DNA of 64,000 nucleotides from Kordiimonadales bacterium IMCC3096 (GCA_016865035.1 CP018227.1:3878115-3942114), one strand, 5' to 3'; positions 26,368 through 35,564 are shown, numbered from the stretch's first letter. A program made the numbers and translations. The notes: generated by a model not told the origin, from the letters alone.

Positions 26368-26476
26368 CCGTGTCTGCGCAGCAGGATGATGGGGCGGCAT
26401 GCGCCTGCACTGTTTCCATGTCGAGCGCTTCTCGCATAGCATGAAGTCCACGCATCATCGGCCGGGGAGGGGCGAT

Positions 26477-26566
26477 ATGTTTGTGGCATCTGCAGGGTTG
26501 CATGGCGGCGCGCGAGTGTCGGCGGCTCCGGTTTCCGGCCCGGAACAATCGTCGGGCCCGACATGA
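26477..26566 (+). CDS. Possible 29-residue leader peptide coupled to acyl-CoA dehydrogenase
   Basis: A short frame starts at ATG 26477 with a strong Shine-Dalgarno sequence (GGGGAGG, about 6 bases upstream) and ends with TGA overlapping the ATG of the dehydrogenase gene (ATGA at 26563-26566). The peptide begins MFVASAGLHGGARVSAAPVS and shows no known family, signal or membrane segment. The dehydrogenase ATG itself lacks a good Shine-Dalgarno sequence, so translation may be coupled through this frame. It may be only a translated leader and not a functional peptide. Confidence 0.4.
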   Translation: MFVASAGLHGGARVSAAPVSGPEQSSGPT

Positions 26567-27693
26567 TCTTCGAGTTCTCGGAGAGCCAGCTGCAACTGAA
26601 GGACGCGGCCCGGAAGGCTCTCGACAGGGAGTGCCCGATCAGTCGGGTGCGTGCCGTTCTGGAGGATGGCCGCCCGTTCGACCGGGAGCTCTGGCAATTC
26701 CTGGCCGGGATGGGGTTCGTCGGTGCCGCCATACCGGAGGCCCATGGTGGCGCCGGGGCCGGTCATCTTGATCTCTGCGCGATTGCCGGCGAACTCGGGC
26801 GCGCACTCGCCCCCGTGCCTGCGCTTTCCTCGGTCTACCTTGCCGCAGAACTGCTGATGCAGGCGGGCAGCGAGGACCAGAAGGCACGGCTGCTGCCCAG
26901 GATCGCCGACGGAAGCCTGCTGGTCTGCGTCGCCTTCTCTGAAGGTGTCGGACAGCCTGATCTGCACCATTGCCGGACGACGCAGGCAGCAGGGAGGCTG
27001 TCCGGCGAGAAATTCCCGGTGCTCGACGGCGGCATCGCGGACATGGCGATCGTCCCCGCTGCCGGTCCGGATGAGGACATGCCATCCCTCTTCATTGTCG
27101 ATCTCCAGGGGGAAGGGGTCTCTCGCGAGGCACTGACCTCGATTGACCCGACACGGGGCCTGGCGCGGCTGTCGTTTGACGGCGCTCCGGCGGAGCCCCT
27201 CGGGGTGAAGGGGGAGGCGGGAAGGCTTCTCGACCGGGCCTTCGACCGTGCGGCGATCCTGCTGGCCTTCGAGCAGGTGGGCGGTGCCGAACGGGCGCTG
27301 GAGATGGCGACGGACTATGCCGGGCAGCGCGTGGCCTTCGGTCGTCCGATCGGATCCTTCCAGGCCATCAAGCACAAGCTGGTGGACCTTTTCGTCGATG
27401 TCACCCTGGCACGGTCGAATGCCTATTTCGGAGCCTGGGCGCTGTCCAACGATGCGGCGGAACTCGGGCTTGCCGCCTCTGCTGCGCGGGTCAGCGCCTC
27501 GGAAGCCTTCATCCATTGCGCCACCGAGAACATCCATGTGCATGGCGCGATGGGGTTCACCTGGGACATGGATTGTCACCTGTTCTACCGGCGTGCGCAC
27601 CTGCTGTCGGTGGCGCTCGGCGGCCAGGCCATGTGGCAGGACCGGCTGGTCGCCCGGGCCGCGGATGACCGACAGATAGCAGGGGAGGGCTGA
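26563..27693 (+). CDS. Acyl-CoA dehydrogenase (FadE-pair type, first subunit)
   Basis: A 376-residue acyl-CoA dehydrogenase. Seen: MIFEFSESQLQLKDAARKAL at the start, MGFVGAAIPEAHGGAGAGHL, a divergent FAD-binding middle part, YAGQRVAFGRPIGSFQAIKH, and the C-terminal HVHGAMGFTWDMDCHLFYRR. This C-terminal form (GFTW-x-x-D) is typical of subunits that pair with a second dehydrogenase, as in steroid or branched side-chain degradation. The second dehydrogenase follows after 3 bases. The start is ATG 26563, matching family N-termini. Confidence 0.92.
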   Translation: MIFEFSESQLQLKDAARKALDRECPISRVRAVLEDGRPFDRELWQFLAGMGFVGAAIPEAHGGAGAGHLDLCAIAGELGRALAPVPALSSVYLAAELLMQAGSEDQKARLLPRIADGSLLVCVAFSEGVGQPDLHHCRTTQAAGRLSGEKFPVLDGGIADMAIVPAAGPDEDMPSLFIVDLQGEGVSREALTSIDPTRGLARLSFDGAPAEPLGVKGEAGRLLDRAFDRAAILLAFEQVGGAERALEMATDYAGQRVAFGRPIGSFQAIKHKLVDLFVDVTLARSNAYFGAWALSNDAAELGLAASAARVSASEAFIHCATENIHVHGAMGFTWDMDCHLFYRRAHLLSVALGGQAMWQDRLVARAADDRQIAGEG

Positions 27694-27696
27694 GGC

Positions 27697-28998
27697 ATGG
27701 ACTTTGGCGACAGTCCCGAAGAAGCCGCCTTCCGCGCCGAGGCCCGCGCCTGGCTGGCGGAGAACCGTCCGATGGAACTGGAGGCGGGACTGCGCCGCTT
27801 CGCCGCCCGCGACCGCTCCAACGTGCACCTGCCGGAACTGGACGGGGTCGACGCGCTGCAGGCCAGCAAGGACTGGCAGCGCAGGAAGTATGATGCCGGC
27901 TGGGCCTGCGTCGCCTGGCCAAGGGAGCATGGCGGGCGCGGCGCCTCCCAGATCGAGCGGGTGATCTGGGAGCAGGAGGAAGGCATCTATGCCCGCCTGT
28001 CGCATGTCTTCTTCACCGGCATCGGCATGGCAGGCTCCACCATCATGGCGCATGGAACCGATGCGCAGAAGGCCGCCTACCTTCACCCTATGGCGTCGGG
28101 GGAGCATCTCTGGTGCCAGATGTTCTCGGAACCGTCGGGCGGGTCGGACGTTGCCGGGTTGCTGACGCGGGCGGAGCGGCAGGCGGATGGCGACTGGCGG
28201 CTGAACGGTTCCAAGATATGGACCACGCATGCCCAGATCGCCGACTACGGACTGCTCATCGCCCGCACGGACCCTTCGGTGCCGAAGCACAAGGGACTGA
28301 CCATGTTCATCCTGGACATGAAGAGCCCGGGGATCACGGTGCAGCCGATCCTGCAGATGTCCGGTCGCTCGACCTTCAACCAGGTCCATTTCGATGACGT
28401 GCCCCTGCCTGACAGCGCGCGGATCGGCCCGGAATCACAGGGCTGGCGGGTGGCGCTCACGACCCTCATGAACGAGCGGCTGCTGCTTGGTTCGACGCCT
28501 TCGACCGGGGTGCCGGAACTGATAGACCTCTGCACCCGGGTCAGTGTGGGCGGGCGGCCGGCGATCGAGGATTCCGGTGTCCGCGCCAGCATCGCGCGCT
28601 GGGTGGCGCAGTCCACGGGCCTGAAATACGCGATGATGCGCTCCATCTCGGACCTCTCCAACGGTCGCCCGATCGGCCCAGAGTATTCGGTGGGCAAGCT
28701 TGTCGCCAACGAGCTGATCCAGCAGGTGGCGCAGTTCGCTTTCGACCTGCAGGGACCGGCTGGGGCAATGGTGGAGGAGAGCGAGGAACTCTCGCAGTTC
28801 ATGGCGGTGCTGCTGGACTCGCCGTCGCTGCGGGTCGGTGGCGGAGCCAGCGAGATCCAGCGCAACATCATCGGCGAACAGGTGCTCGGCCTTCCGCAGG
28901 AACCGAGGCCGGACAAGGACACGCCTTTCAACGAAACAGGAGCGCGCCAGTCCCGGCAGTCTGCCGGGCCGGACAGGGGAGGAAACGATGGCGGTTGA
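27697..28998 (+). CDS. Acyl-CoA dehydrogenase (FadE-pair type, second subunit)
   Basis: A 433-residue dehydrogenase, somewhat long at the C-terminus. Seen: WACVAWPREHGGRGASQIER, WCQMFSEPSGGSDVAGLLTR (FAD and substrate site), LNGSKIWTTHAQIADYGLLI, LSNGRPIGPEYSVGKL, and GGGASEIQRNIIGEQVLGLP, the usual C-terminal ACAD motif. The last approximately 30 residues are rich in Arg, Gly and Pro and overlap the start of the MaoC gene by 11 bases. Likely forms a heteromeric enzyme with the previous gene product. Confidence 0.92.
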   Translation: MDFGDSPEEAAFRAEARAWLAENRPMELEAGLRRFAARDRSNVHLPELDGVDALQASKDWQRRKYDAGWACVAWPREHGGRGASQIERVIWEQEEGIYARLSHVFFTGIGMAGSTIMAHGTDAQKAAYLHPMASGEHLWCQMFSEPSGGSDVAGLLTRAERQADGDWRLNGSKIWTTHAQIADYGLLIARTDPSVPKHKGLTMFILDMKSPGITVQPILQMSGRSTFNQVHFDDVPLPDSARIGPESQGWRVALTTLMNERLLLGSTPSTGVPELIDLCTRVSVGGRPAIEDSGVRASIARWVAQSTGLKYAMMRSISDLSNGRPIGPEYSVGKLVANELIQQVAQFAFDLQGPAGAMVEESEELSQFMAVLLDSPSLRVGGGASEIQRNIIGEQVLGLPQEPRPDKDTPFNETGARQSRQSAGPDRGGNDGG

Positions 28999-29842
28999 CT
29001 ATGGGGTGCTGATGGCACGACGGCAGGAGAACATCCTTCATACCTACGACGAACGCGACTCGCTGCTCTACGCGGTCAGCATCGGGATGGGCCGTGATCC
29101 GCTGGACCGGCAGGAACTGGAGTATGTCTTCGAGAAGCATGGTCCCAGGACCGTGCCCGCGCAGGCGATCACCCTCACTGATCACGACCTGATCTGGAAC
29201 ATCGGCCTGGACGTAGGCAGCTTCCTGCATGGCGAGCAGCTGATGACGTTCCACCGGCCCCTGCCGCCCGCCGGGGAACTGTCGGCGGATGCCTGGGTCT
29301 CGGAGGTCTATGACAAGGGTGCGGAGAAGGGCTGCATCATCGAGATGAAGGGCAGCGTCCGTACCCGGACCGACGGCGAGCCGCTGTTCGACTGGACCAG
29401 CCGGATCTTTGCGCGCCGCGACGGCGGTTGCGGCGGCTCGACCGCCAGGGTTCCACCGCCCCACCCGATGCCGGAACGCGCGCCGGACCTGATCCGCACA
29501 TCGGAGACCCGGCCGGACCAGGCGCTGCTCTACCGTCTGAACGGCGACCGAAACCTGCAGCATGTCGACCCGGACCTGGCCATCAGTGTCGGCTTTCCGC
29601 GTCCCATCCTGCACGGCGCCTGCACTTCGGCCATCGCCTGCCGCGAGGTGCTGGCCGGGGCATGCGACTATGACCACACGCGGGTCAGGGCGTTCGATGT
29701 CCGCTACACGACAGTGGTCTATCCGGGAGAGACCATCGAGACGGCAATCTGGATCGATGGCGACACTGTCTCCTTCCGTTGCCGGGTCGTTGAGCGCGAC
29801 GTTGTTGTCATCGACCATGGCCGCTGCATCATCAGCGACTGA
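28988..29842 (+). CDS. MaoC-type 2-enoyl-CoA hydratase (double hot-dog)
   Basis: A 284-residue protein with an N-terminal hot-dog half (YAVSIGMGRDPLDRQELEYV; FHRPLPPAGELSADAWVSEV) and a C-terminal MaoC half. The hydratase-2 signature appears as LLYRLNGDRNLQHVDPDLAI and GFPRPILHGACTSAIA. Asp and His of the catalytic pair are kept, while the usual NPLH reads NLQH. Family: R-specific hydratase as in peroxisomal multifunctional enzyme 2. The start ATG 28988 has GGGGAGGAAACG upstream and lies inside the end of the dehydrogenase gene. Confidence 0.9.
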   Translation: MAVDYGVLMARRQENILHTYDERDSLLYAVSIGMGRDPLDRQELEYVFEKHGPRTVPAQAITLTDHDLIWNIGLDVGSFLHGEQLMTFHRPLPPAGELSADAWVSEVYDKGAEKGCIIEMKGSVRTRTDGEPLFDWTSRIFARRDGGCGGSTARVPPPHPMPERAPDLIRTSETRPDQALLYRLNGDRNLQHVDPDLAISVGFPRPILHGACTSAIACREVLAGACDYDHTRVRAFDVRYTTVVYPGETIETAIWIDGDTVSFRCRVVERDVVVIDHGRCIISD

Positions 29843-29860
29843 ACGGCAAGGAGGATCGCC

Positions 29861-31477
29861 ATGTACGGGGTCGAACTCTCGGAATCCCTGTTTCCCGCCC
29901 AGACCGACGGGTCGCCGGCCGAAACCACGACCGGCGGCGTCCTCGCCGCTGCAGCTACGGCACATCCGGACAGGCCGGCCCTTTCCGAACTCTTGCCTGA
30001 AGGGGGAGTGGGCCGGACCTGGACCTATGGGACACTGCATGACGAGGCCCGGTCCCTGGCGACCGCGCTGTCGACACGTTTCGCCGCCGGTGAGAGCGTG
30101 TCTGTCTGGGCACCCAGCATTCCCGAGTGGGTGATCCTCCAGTTCGCCGCCGCGCTGGCCGGGCTGCGGCTGGTGACCCTGAACCCTGCCTACAAGGTGC
30201 GGGAGCTTGTCTTCGCGCTGGAGCAGTCCGGCGCCGTTGGCCTGTTCCTGGTCGAGGAATATCGCGGCAACCGGATGGCGGACATTGCAGCGGAGGCCGC
30301 GGCCGGCATCGAGGCGCTGCGCGAGGTCACCCTGCTGACGGACCGCGACGCCCTTTTGCGCCACGACCGCGAACCCGGTCCGCTGCCGCAGGTCGCGCCG
30401 GACGATCCCGCGCTGCTGCTCTATACCTCCGGCACCACGGGACAGCCCAAGGGGGCGGTGCTGCACCATGGCGGCATCACCAGCAATGGCCGTCTCTTCT
30501 TCCGCCGGCTGCAGGTCGACGACGGAATCCGCTTCCTGACCGCGATGCCGATGTTCCATGTCGGGGGCTGCGTCGTAGCGGTGCTGAGCACGGTCCAGGC
30601 GGGCGGGCATCTGATCCTGGCCAGCATCTTCGATTCCAATGTCATGCTGGACGCCATCGAGAGCGAAAGGCCGGAGGTGATGACGGCGGTCCCGACCATG
30701 CTGGTCGACATGCTGGACAAGCTTGCGGGCCGCGCGCGAGATGTCTCCTCGGTCCAGCGGATCGTTTCCGGTGGCGCCGTGGTGCCACCCGAGCTTGTGC
30801 GCCAGGTGCGCGCGACATTCGGCTGTGACTTCCAGAACATCTATGGCCAGACCGAGTGTTCCGGCGTGCTGTCGCAGACCTACGTCGATGATGATGTCGA
30901 GGATACCTGCGAGTCTGTCGGCCAGGCGCTGCCCGCGATCGAACTCTCGATCCGCAGCACGGCGGACAATACGGTCTGCCCCCTGGACACGGTCGGCGAG
31001 ATCTGTGCCCGGGGCAGGGGCCTGATGCTGGAATACAATGCCAACCCGGAGGCGACGGCAGCGACGGTCGACGGGGATGGCTGGCTGCATACCGGCGATC
31101 TCGGCCGGATGGACAGCCGCGGCTATGTCCGTGTCACCGGGCGGGTGAAGGAGATGATCATCCGGGGCGGGGAGAACCTGTTCCCGGTGGAGATCGAGAA
31201 TATCCTGCTGGAGTACCCCGACGTGGCGGAGGTCGCGGTGGTGGGCATCCCCGATGACCGCTGGGGGGAGGTGGTCGCCTGTTTCATCCGCACACGGTCA
31301 GGCGATCCGATTCCCCTGGACGAACTGCGTGCCCATTGCCGCGCGCACCTCTCGCCCCAGAAGACGCCCGCCTACTGGAAATTCGTGACGGACTGGCCCA
31401 TGACTCCGTCCGGCAAGATCCAGAAGTTCGCGCTGCGGGATACCTATGCAGACACGTTGCGGCAGGAGTCTGCATGA
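29861..31477 (+). CDS. AMP-forming acyl-CoA ligase (class I adenylate-forming)
   Basis: A 538-residue acid-CoA ligase that activates a carboxylic acid through an acyl-AMP. Seen: P-loop-like LLYTSGTTGQPKGAVLHHGG, the A5 region NIYGQTECSGVLSQTY, A7-A8 WLHTGDLGRMDSRGYVRVTG and RVKEMIIRGGENLFPVEIEN, and the A10 Lys in PMTPSGKIQKFALR. Complete and of normal length. Last gene of the four-gene operon; it probably supplies the acyl-CoA for the paired dehydrogenases and the hydratase. Substrate unknown, possibly a branched or cyclic acid. Confidence 0.94.
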   Translation: MYGVELSESLFPAQTDGSPAETTTGGVLAAAATAHPDRPALSELLPEGGVGRTWTYGTLHDEARSLATALSTRFAAGESVSVWAPSIPEWVILQFAAALAGLRLVTLNPAYKVRELVFALEQSGAVGLFLVEEYRGNRMADIAAEAAAGIEALREVTLLTDRDALLRHDREPGPLPQVAPDDPALLLYTSGTTGQPKGAVLHHGGITSNGRLFFRRLQVDDGIRFLTAMPMFHVGGCVVAVLSTVQAGGHLILASIFDSNVMLDAIESERPEVMTAVPTMLVDMLDKLAGRARDVSSVQRIVSGGAVVPPELVRQVRATFGCDFQNIYGQTECSGVLSQTYVDDDVEDTCESVGQALPAIELSIRSTADNTVCPLDTVGEICARGRGLMLEYNANPEATAATVDGDGWLHTGDLGRMDSRGYVRVTGRVKEMIIRGGENLFPVEIENILLEYPDVAEVAVVGIPDDRWGEVVACFIRTRSGDPIPLDELRAHCRAHLSPQKTPAYWKFVTDWPMTPSGKIQKFALRDTYADTLRQESA

Positions 31478-31499
31478 GCCGCGCGCCGGTGGTGTAGCG

Positions 31500-32423
31500 T
31501 CAAAAGGCAAGCGCCGTACCGGGCCGGGGCCAGTCGCAGGACACCAGGCGTCCGGTCGCCGAGAGCGTGATGAAGGCTGTCGTCAGATCAGCGCCGCCGA
31601 AGCAGATGTTGGTTGTCATCGGATCGGGCAGGGCCAGATGCTCGACCGAGCTGCCGTCGGGGCTGACGACGGTGATGCCGCCGCGGATCAGGGTGGCGAC
31701 GCAGACGTTGCCGTTCGCCTCAACCGCAAGCGAGTCGTAGCGCTGATAGCCTTCCGGCGAGGCAAGTACTTCGGCGCCACCATGGGCAGGCCAGGGGTCC
31801 ATCCGAAGCTCGCCCGGAGCCGTCACATCCCAGGCAAGCACGCGGGAAGTCTCCGTTTCGGCCACATAGAGCCGGCTGCCGTCCGGTGAGAGGCCGATTC
31901 CGTTCGGAGTGACCAGCGGATGAACAACCTCCCGGATCTCGCTGCCGTCAGCCTTGGCATAATAGACACCGCCGAGATCGAGGCGCCGCGGGTGTCGCTT
32001 GCCGAGATCGGTGAACCAGAAGCCGCCGTGGGTATCGAAGACGATGTCGTTGGGGCCATGCAAGGGATTGCCGTTGCAGGATTCGTAGAGCACCTCCACC
32101 TCGCCGGTATCCAGATCAACCCGCTCGATCCATCCGTTCCTGTAACCGGCGGAAGGTCCGGTCGGGCGCACGTACTCGCCGTTGGGGCCTTCGTTTTCCC
32201 AGGAGAAGCCGCCGTTGTTGCAGACATAGCATTTGCCATCGGGCCCGATGGCTGCGCCGTTGGGTCCACCACCGGTCTCGGCAACCACATCTATGCAGCC
32301 ATCCGGGGCGACACGACTCAGGGTGCCGCGGGCAATCTCGACGAGGATGATGCTGCCATCCGGCATCCAGATGGGCCCTTCCGGGAACTGGAGGCCCGAC
32401 GTGATTTCGGTGAATTCGATCAT
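31500..32423 (-). CDS. SMP-30/gluconolactonase-family lactonase
   Basis: A 307-residue six-bladed beta-propeller of the SMP-30/luciferin-regenerating family, Ca-dependent lactonases. Metal-site residues are visible: Glu in LQFPEGPIWM, Asn in GGGPNGAAIGPDGK, Asn-Asp in LHGPNDIVFDTHGGFWFTD, and Asp in GLSPDGSRLYVAETETSRVL. ATG 32423 is preferred because GGAGGGGG is 10 bases upstream; longer frames have no support. It is convergent with the ligase operon and divergent from the pirin gene. Likely opens a sugar or other lactone. Confidence 0.9.
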   Translation of the reverse strand: MIEFTEITSGLQFPEGPIWMPDGSIILVEIARGTLSRVAPDGCIDVVAETGGGPNGAAIGPDGKCYVCNNGGFSWENEGPNGEYVRPTGPSAGYRNGWIERVDLDTGEVEVLYESCNGNPLHGPNDIVFDTHGGFWFTDLGKRHPRRLDLGGVYYAKADGSEIREVVHPLVTPNGIGLSPDGSRLYVAETETSRVLAWDVTAPGELRMDPWPAHGGAEVLASPEGYQRYDSLAVEANGNVCVATLIRGGITVVSPDGSSVEHLALPDPMTTNICFGGADLTTAFITLSATGRLVSCDWPRPGTALAF

Positions 32424-32633
32424 GGATGTTCCCCCTCCTGCGCTGCCCGGTTGTGTCCCGGACCTGGCCAATTGTCTGACGGTAGCGGCAAATCCTCAAG
32501 GCAACCCATGAATTCCGGGCTGGTCCTGGTTGCAGGCAGCAGGGCAGTGGCACGGCGGCATTGCCATGTCGGGTGACATCCATGCTTCTTTCGATAATCT
32601 GCCTCGCAACGAAATTCTCTTCCGGAGCCAGGC

Positions 32634-33503
32634 ATGAGCAGGCAAGTCGCGGGCGTCGTCACGGCCCATCAGCAACGCGAGGGGGCGGGTTTCCTCATTC
32701 GCCGTGCCTTCCCGACCCATGGCATCGATCTCGTTGATCCGTTCCTGATGCTCGATGAAGTCGGGCCGGTCGACTACGGTCCCGGTGAGGCCATCGGGGC
32801 TCCGGATCACCCGCACCGGGGCTTCGAGACCGTGTCCTACATTTTGGAGGGCGAGAAGCTGCATGAGGATTCGACCGGCAAGACACAGCTGATCGGGTCC
32901 GGTGACGTGCAGTGGATGACCGCCGGCGCGGGTATCGTGCATTCGGAGATGCCTTCGCCCGCGATGCAGAAGCATGGCGGCCGCGCCCACGGGTTCCAGA
33001 TCTGGGTCAACCTGCCTGCGGACGAGAAGCAGGCCGAACCAGGCTACCAGTATCTTCGGGCTGCCGACATTCCGAAGGCGACCAGCGACGACGGGCTGAT
33101 CGAGGTGACCGTCGTCGCGGGCGCGGCTTTCGGCGTCAGTGCGGCGATAGGTACGCGCACACCGGTATGGCTGCAGGACTGGCACGTTCAGCCCGGCGGC
33201 GAAGCGCGCCTTGCCATCGACCCGGGCTTCAATGCCGCGGTCTATGTATTCGACGGTTCTGTTGCGCTGGGGCCGGAACGGACGCCCGTCGAGCGCAGCC
33301 AGCTCGCCGTCCTCGGACCGGGCAGTGAGATCGAGATCGCCGCTGCGCCCGGTGGCGGCGGGCGCTTTCTGCTGCTCGCCGGAACGCCGATTGCCGAGCC
33401 CGTTGCGCGCTACGGACCGTTCGTGATGAACACGGAAGCCGAGATCATGACCGCTGTCCGGGACTACCAGTCAGGCCGCATGGGAACGATCGAGCGGGTC
33501 TGA
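32634..33503 (+). CDS. Pirin-family bicupin protein
   Basis: A 289-residue pirin. The N-terminal cupin carries the metal ligands in DHPHRGFETVSYILEG and the later WMTAGAGIVHSEMPSP; the C-terminal half has the typical VYVFDGSVALG and FLLLAGTPIAEPVARYGPFV. Pirins bind iron, and some act as quercetin dioxygenases or redox-sensing cofactors; no specific role can be assigned here. The 210-base region before it (32424-32633) holds the divergent SMP-30 promoter and no gene. Confidence 0.93.
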   Translation: MSRQVAGVVTAHQQREGAGFLIRRAFPTHGIDLVDPFLMLDEVGPVDYGPGEAIGAPDHPHRGFETVSYILEGEKLHEDSTGKTQLIGSGDVQWMTAGAGIVHSEMPSPAMQKHGGRAHGFQIWVNLPADEKQAEPGYQYLRAADIPKATSDDGLIEVTVVAGAAFGVSAAIGTRTPVWLQDWHVQPGGEARLAIDPGFNAAVYVFDGSVALGPERTPVERSQLAVLGPGSEIEIAAAPGGGGRFLLLAGTPIAEPVARYGPFVMNTEAEIMTAVRDYQSGRMGTIERV

Positions 33504-33572
33504 GGCACGGCGGTCGCGTCCGGTCTCATGGTGTTGGCACAATACCGGACCGACATGTCCTGAACCTTGCCC

Positions 33573-35111
33573 TCAGTTGCCGGCGACCCGTCGGCTCTGG
33601 CCGCGCCAGTGGGGTTCGCGGAGATCCTTTCGCTTCACCTTGCCGACCGGCGACCGGGGCAGAGGATCGGTCCGCAGTTCGATCTTCGCGGGGCGCTTGT
33701 AGGAACCCAGCCGGTCCCCGCAGAGCTGGATCAGCTCGTCTTCGGTCACTGGCGTCTTTCCATCGATGACACAGATTCCCATCGGGCTCTCGCCCCAGCG
33801 TTCGCTGGGGATGCCGAACACGGCGGCCTCGATCACCGCAGGGTGGGACGCCAGGGCGTTCTCGATCTCGGCGGGATAGATGTTGTAGCCGCCGGAGACG
33901 ATCATGTCGCCCGCCCGATCCAGCATGTAGACATATCCGTTCTCGTCGATCCGACCGATGTCGCCGGTCCGGACCCAGCCGTCGATCATGCGTTCGGCGG
34001 TGGCTGCCGGGTCGTCCCAGAATCCGGTCATCTGCCCGTCGCACCGGGCCACCAGTTCGCCCTCTTCACCGAGCGGCACCTCGTTGCCGTCGGCATCGCA
34101 GATCTTGAGGTCGGCGAAGGGCAGGGGCATGCCACAGGCCTGCAGGGGCCTGGACCCTTCAACCTCGGCGAACCACTGGTCCGGTCCCATGACGGTCAGC
34201 GGCACGGCCTCGGTCTGTCCGTAGACCTGCCAGAGACGGTGCCCGAAGATCTCGTGGGCCTTCAGCGCCGTGGTCTCGGTGATCGGCGCCGCCCCGATCT
34301 GCATGCATTTCAGCTTCGGGAACTTTCGGCCGCTGACGCTGGGGTGATGGACCATCGTGTTCACCATGGTGGGGACGGCGAACATGATGCTGATCTCCTC
34401 CTGCTCCATGATGTCGAGCGTGTCGCCGGCATCGAAATGGTCGAGCAGCACATTGCAGCCCCCGCTCAGCCAGACGGGCACGAAGGAATAGCCCGACGCG
34501 TGGCTGATGGGGCCGATGTGCAGGCACTTGTCGCCTGGCATGATCGGCGGAAACAGGAAGTGCCAGTCGCGGCCGGCGGCGAGCCAGGCCCTGTGGGTAT
34601 AGGCGACGCCCTTGGGCAGGCCGGTGGTGCCGCCGGTATGGCGGATGACGAAGTAGTCGTCGGCATCGACTTCGACGCCCGGATCGCTGTCATCCTGCCG
34701 GGCCAGCCAGTCCTCGTAGCCTTCGTCGCGGATCAGCACGTGTTCCAGAGACGGCACCTCGTCCAGCAGGCCATCGGCTTCCGCCGCATGGTTGCCGGAA
34801 ACCACCAGGACGCGGCAATCGGTATGCGAGAGCATGTGCACGTGGGCTTCCCGCGCATTTCGCGGGTAGAGCGGCACGCGCACGAGATTTGCCGCCGCCG
34901 CGCCGAGAAACATGTCGCTCGCCTCGATCGAATTGTCCTCCAGAACGCCAACGCGGTCGCCGGGCTTCAGCCCCAGCGCCAGCAACGCGTTAGCCAATCT
35001 GAGGCCCCGATTCCAGGCCTCGGCGAAGGTCAGCCGCCGGTCGCGCCAGACCACCGCTTCGCGATCGGAATAGAAGCGCGCCGAACGCGCCATCAGTGTT
35101 CGCATGTCCAT
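33573..35111 (-). CDS. AMP-forming acyl-CoA ligase/synthetase
   Basis: A 512-residue class I adenylate-forming enzyme. Seen: FVIRHTGGTTGLPKGVAYTH (P-loop-like motif), LWQVYGQTEAVPLTVMG, GWVRTGDIGRIDENGYVYML, AGDMIVSGGYNIYPAEIENA, and the C-terminal LPRSPVGKVKRKDLRE with the catalytic Lys. ATG 35111 (MDMRTLMARSARFY) is chosen, with GGAGG 8 bases upstream; the open frame continues upstream without support. It stands alone on its strand. Resembles fatty-acid or aryl-CoA ligases; substrate unknown. Confidence 0.92.
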   Translation of the reverse strand: MDMRTLMARSARFYSDREAVVWRDRRLTFAEAWNRGLRLANALLALGLKPGDRVGVLEDNSIEASDMFLGAAAANLVRVPLYPRNAREAHVHMLSHTDCRVLVVSGNHAAEADGLLDEVPSLEHVLIRDEGYEDWLARQDDSDPGVEVDADDYFVIRHTGGTTGLPKGVAYTHRAWLAAGRDWHFLFPPIMPGDKCLHIGPISHASGYSFVPVWLSGGCNVLLDHFDAGDTLDIMEQEEISIMFAVPTMVNTMVHHPSVSGRKFPKLKCMQIGAAPITETTALKAHEIFGHRLWQVYGQTEAVPLTVMGPDQWFAEVEGSRPLQACGMPLPFADLKICDADGNEVPLGEEGELVARCDGQMTGFWDDPAATAERMIDGWVRTGDIGRIDENGYVYMLDRAGDMIVSGGYNIYPAEIENALASHPAVIEAAVFGIPSERWGESPMGICVIDGKTPVTEDELIQLCGDRLGSYKRPAKIELRTDPLPRSPVGKVKRKDLREPHWRGQSRRVAGN

Positions 35112-35418
35112 CCAGATATCCTCCCCTTGCAGCCCGGCGTGCGGGCGCAGGTGGCATGCTAGCTGGGAACGACGCGACAAGTCACCTTGCTCCGGGGATG
35201 GAAGGCATGCCGCAGAAGACTGCCGGAACCATCGGGATTCGGACCGGCGGGGACCGGCTTGCGTGGCCTCAGGCGACCGGTCTTCGCCTGCATGCGCATG
35301 CTGCATGACGGAGGTGCTTGCTGAAGGAGATCAGGAACGCGACGCGCCGGATCGGCCGGAAACTCCGGGGATCAGAGGCCGGTATCTCCGGGCTTCGGGA
35401 CCCCGGAGACAGAAATGT
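35112..35418. other. Region between tRNA-Pro and acyl-CoA ligase
   Basis: 307 bases without a gene that I can support. It should contain the ligase promoter. It holds a 12-base self-complementary sequence, GCATGCGCATGC at 35290-35301, followed by a further GCATG, and the tRNA-proximal hairpin at 35385-35409. Short open frames here show no Shine-Dalgarno or family signal. Confidence 0.5.
35385..35409 (-). terminator. Hairpin downstream of tRNA-Pro
   Basis: TCTCCGGG (35385-35392) and CCCGGAGA (35402-35409) form an 8-bp stem with a 9-base loop, beginning 9 bases beyond the CCA end of the tRNA on the minus strand. There is no U-tract, so intrinsic termination is uncertain. Confidence 0.35.
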
Positions 35419-35495
35419 TGGTCGGGGAGAGAGGATTCGAACCTCCGGCCCCCGCCTCCCGAAGACGGTGCTCTACCAGGCTGAGCTACTCCCCG
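35419..35495 (-). tRNA. tRNA-Pro (anticodon CGG)
   Basis: On the minus strand the sequence begins CGGGGAGTAGCTCAGCCTGG and folds as a cloverleaf of 77 bases including an encoded CCA. The 7-bp acceptor stem CGGGGAG/CTCCCCG is perfect. The anticodon stem CCGTC/GGCGG (one T-G pair) closes the loop TTCGGGA, giving anticodon CGG with T33 and a purine at 37. The T arm GGAGG-TTCGAAT-CCTCT contains one mismatch-prone end. It reads CCG proline codons. It lies 69 bases after the ispB stop, in the same direction. Confidence 0.96.
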
Positions 35496-35564
35496 ACCGG
35501 TCCCACAGTCATGTGACTGCAGAGGCGAGCGGTGTATAGCCGCTGGGTGCGGTGCGGGCAAGGA

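Noticed and set aside
28928-31090. 720-codon open frame on the minus strand opposite the hydratase and ligase genes
   Set aside because: Antisense to two complete enzymes; His/Arg/Gln-rich text without motifs, a typical shadow.
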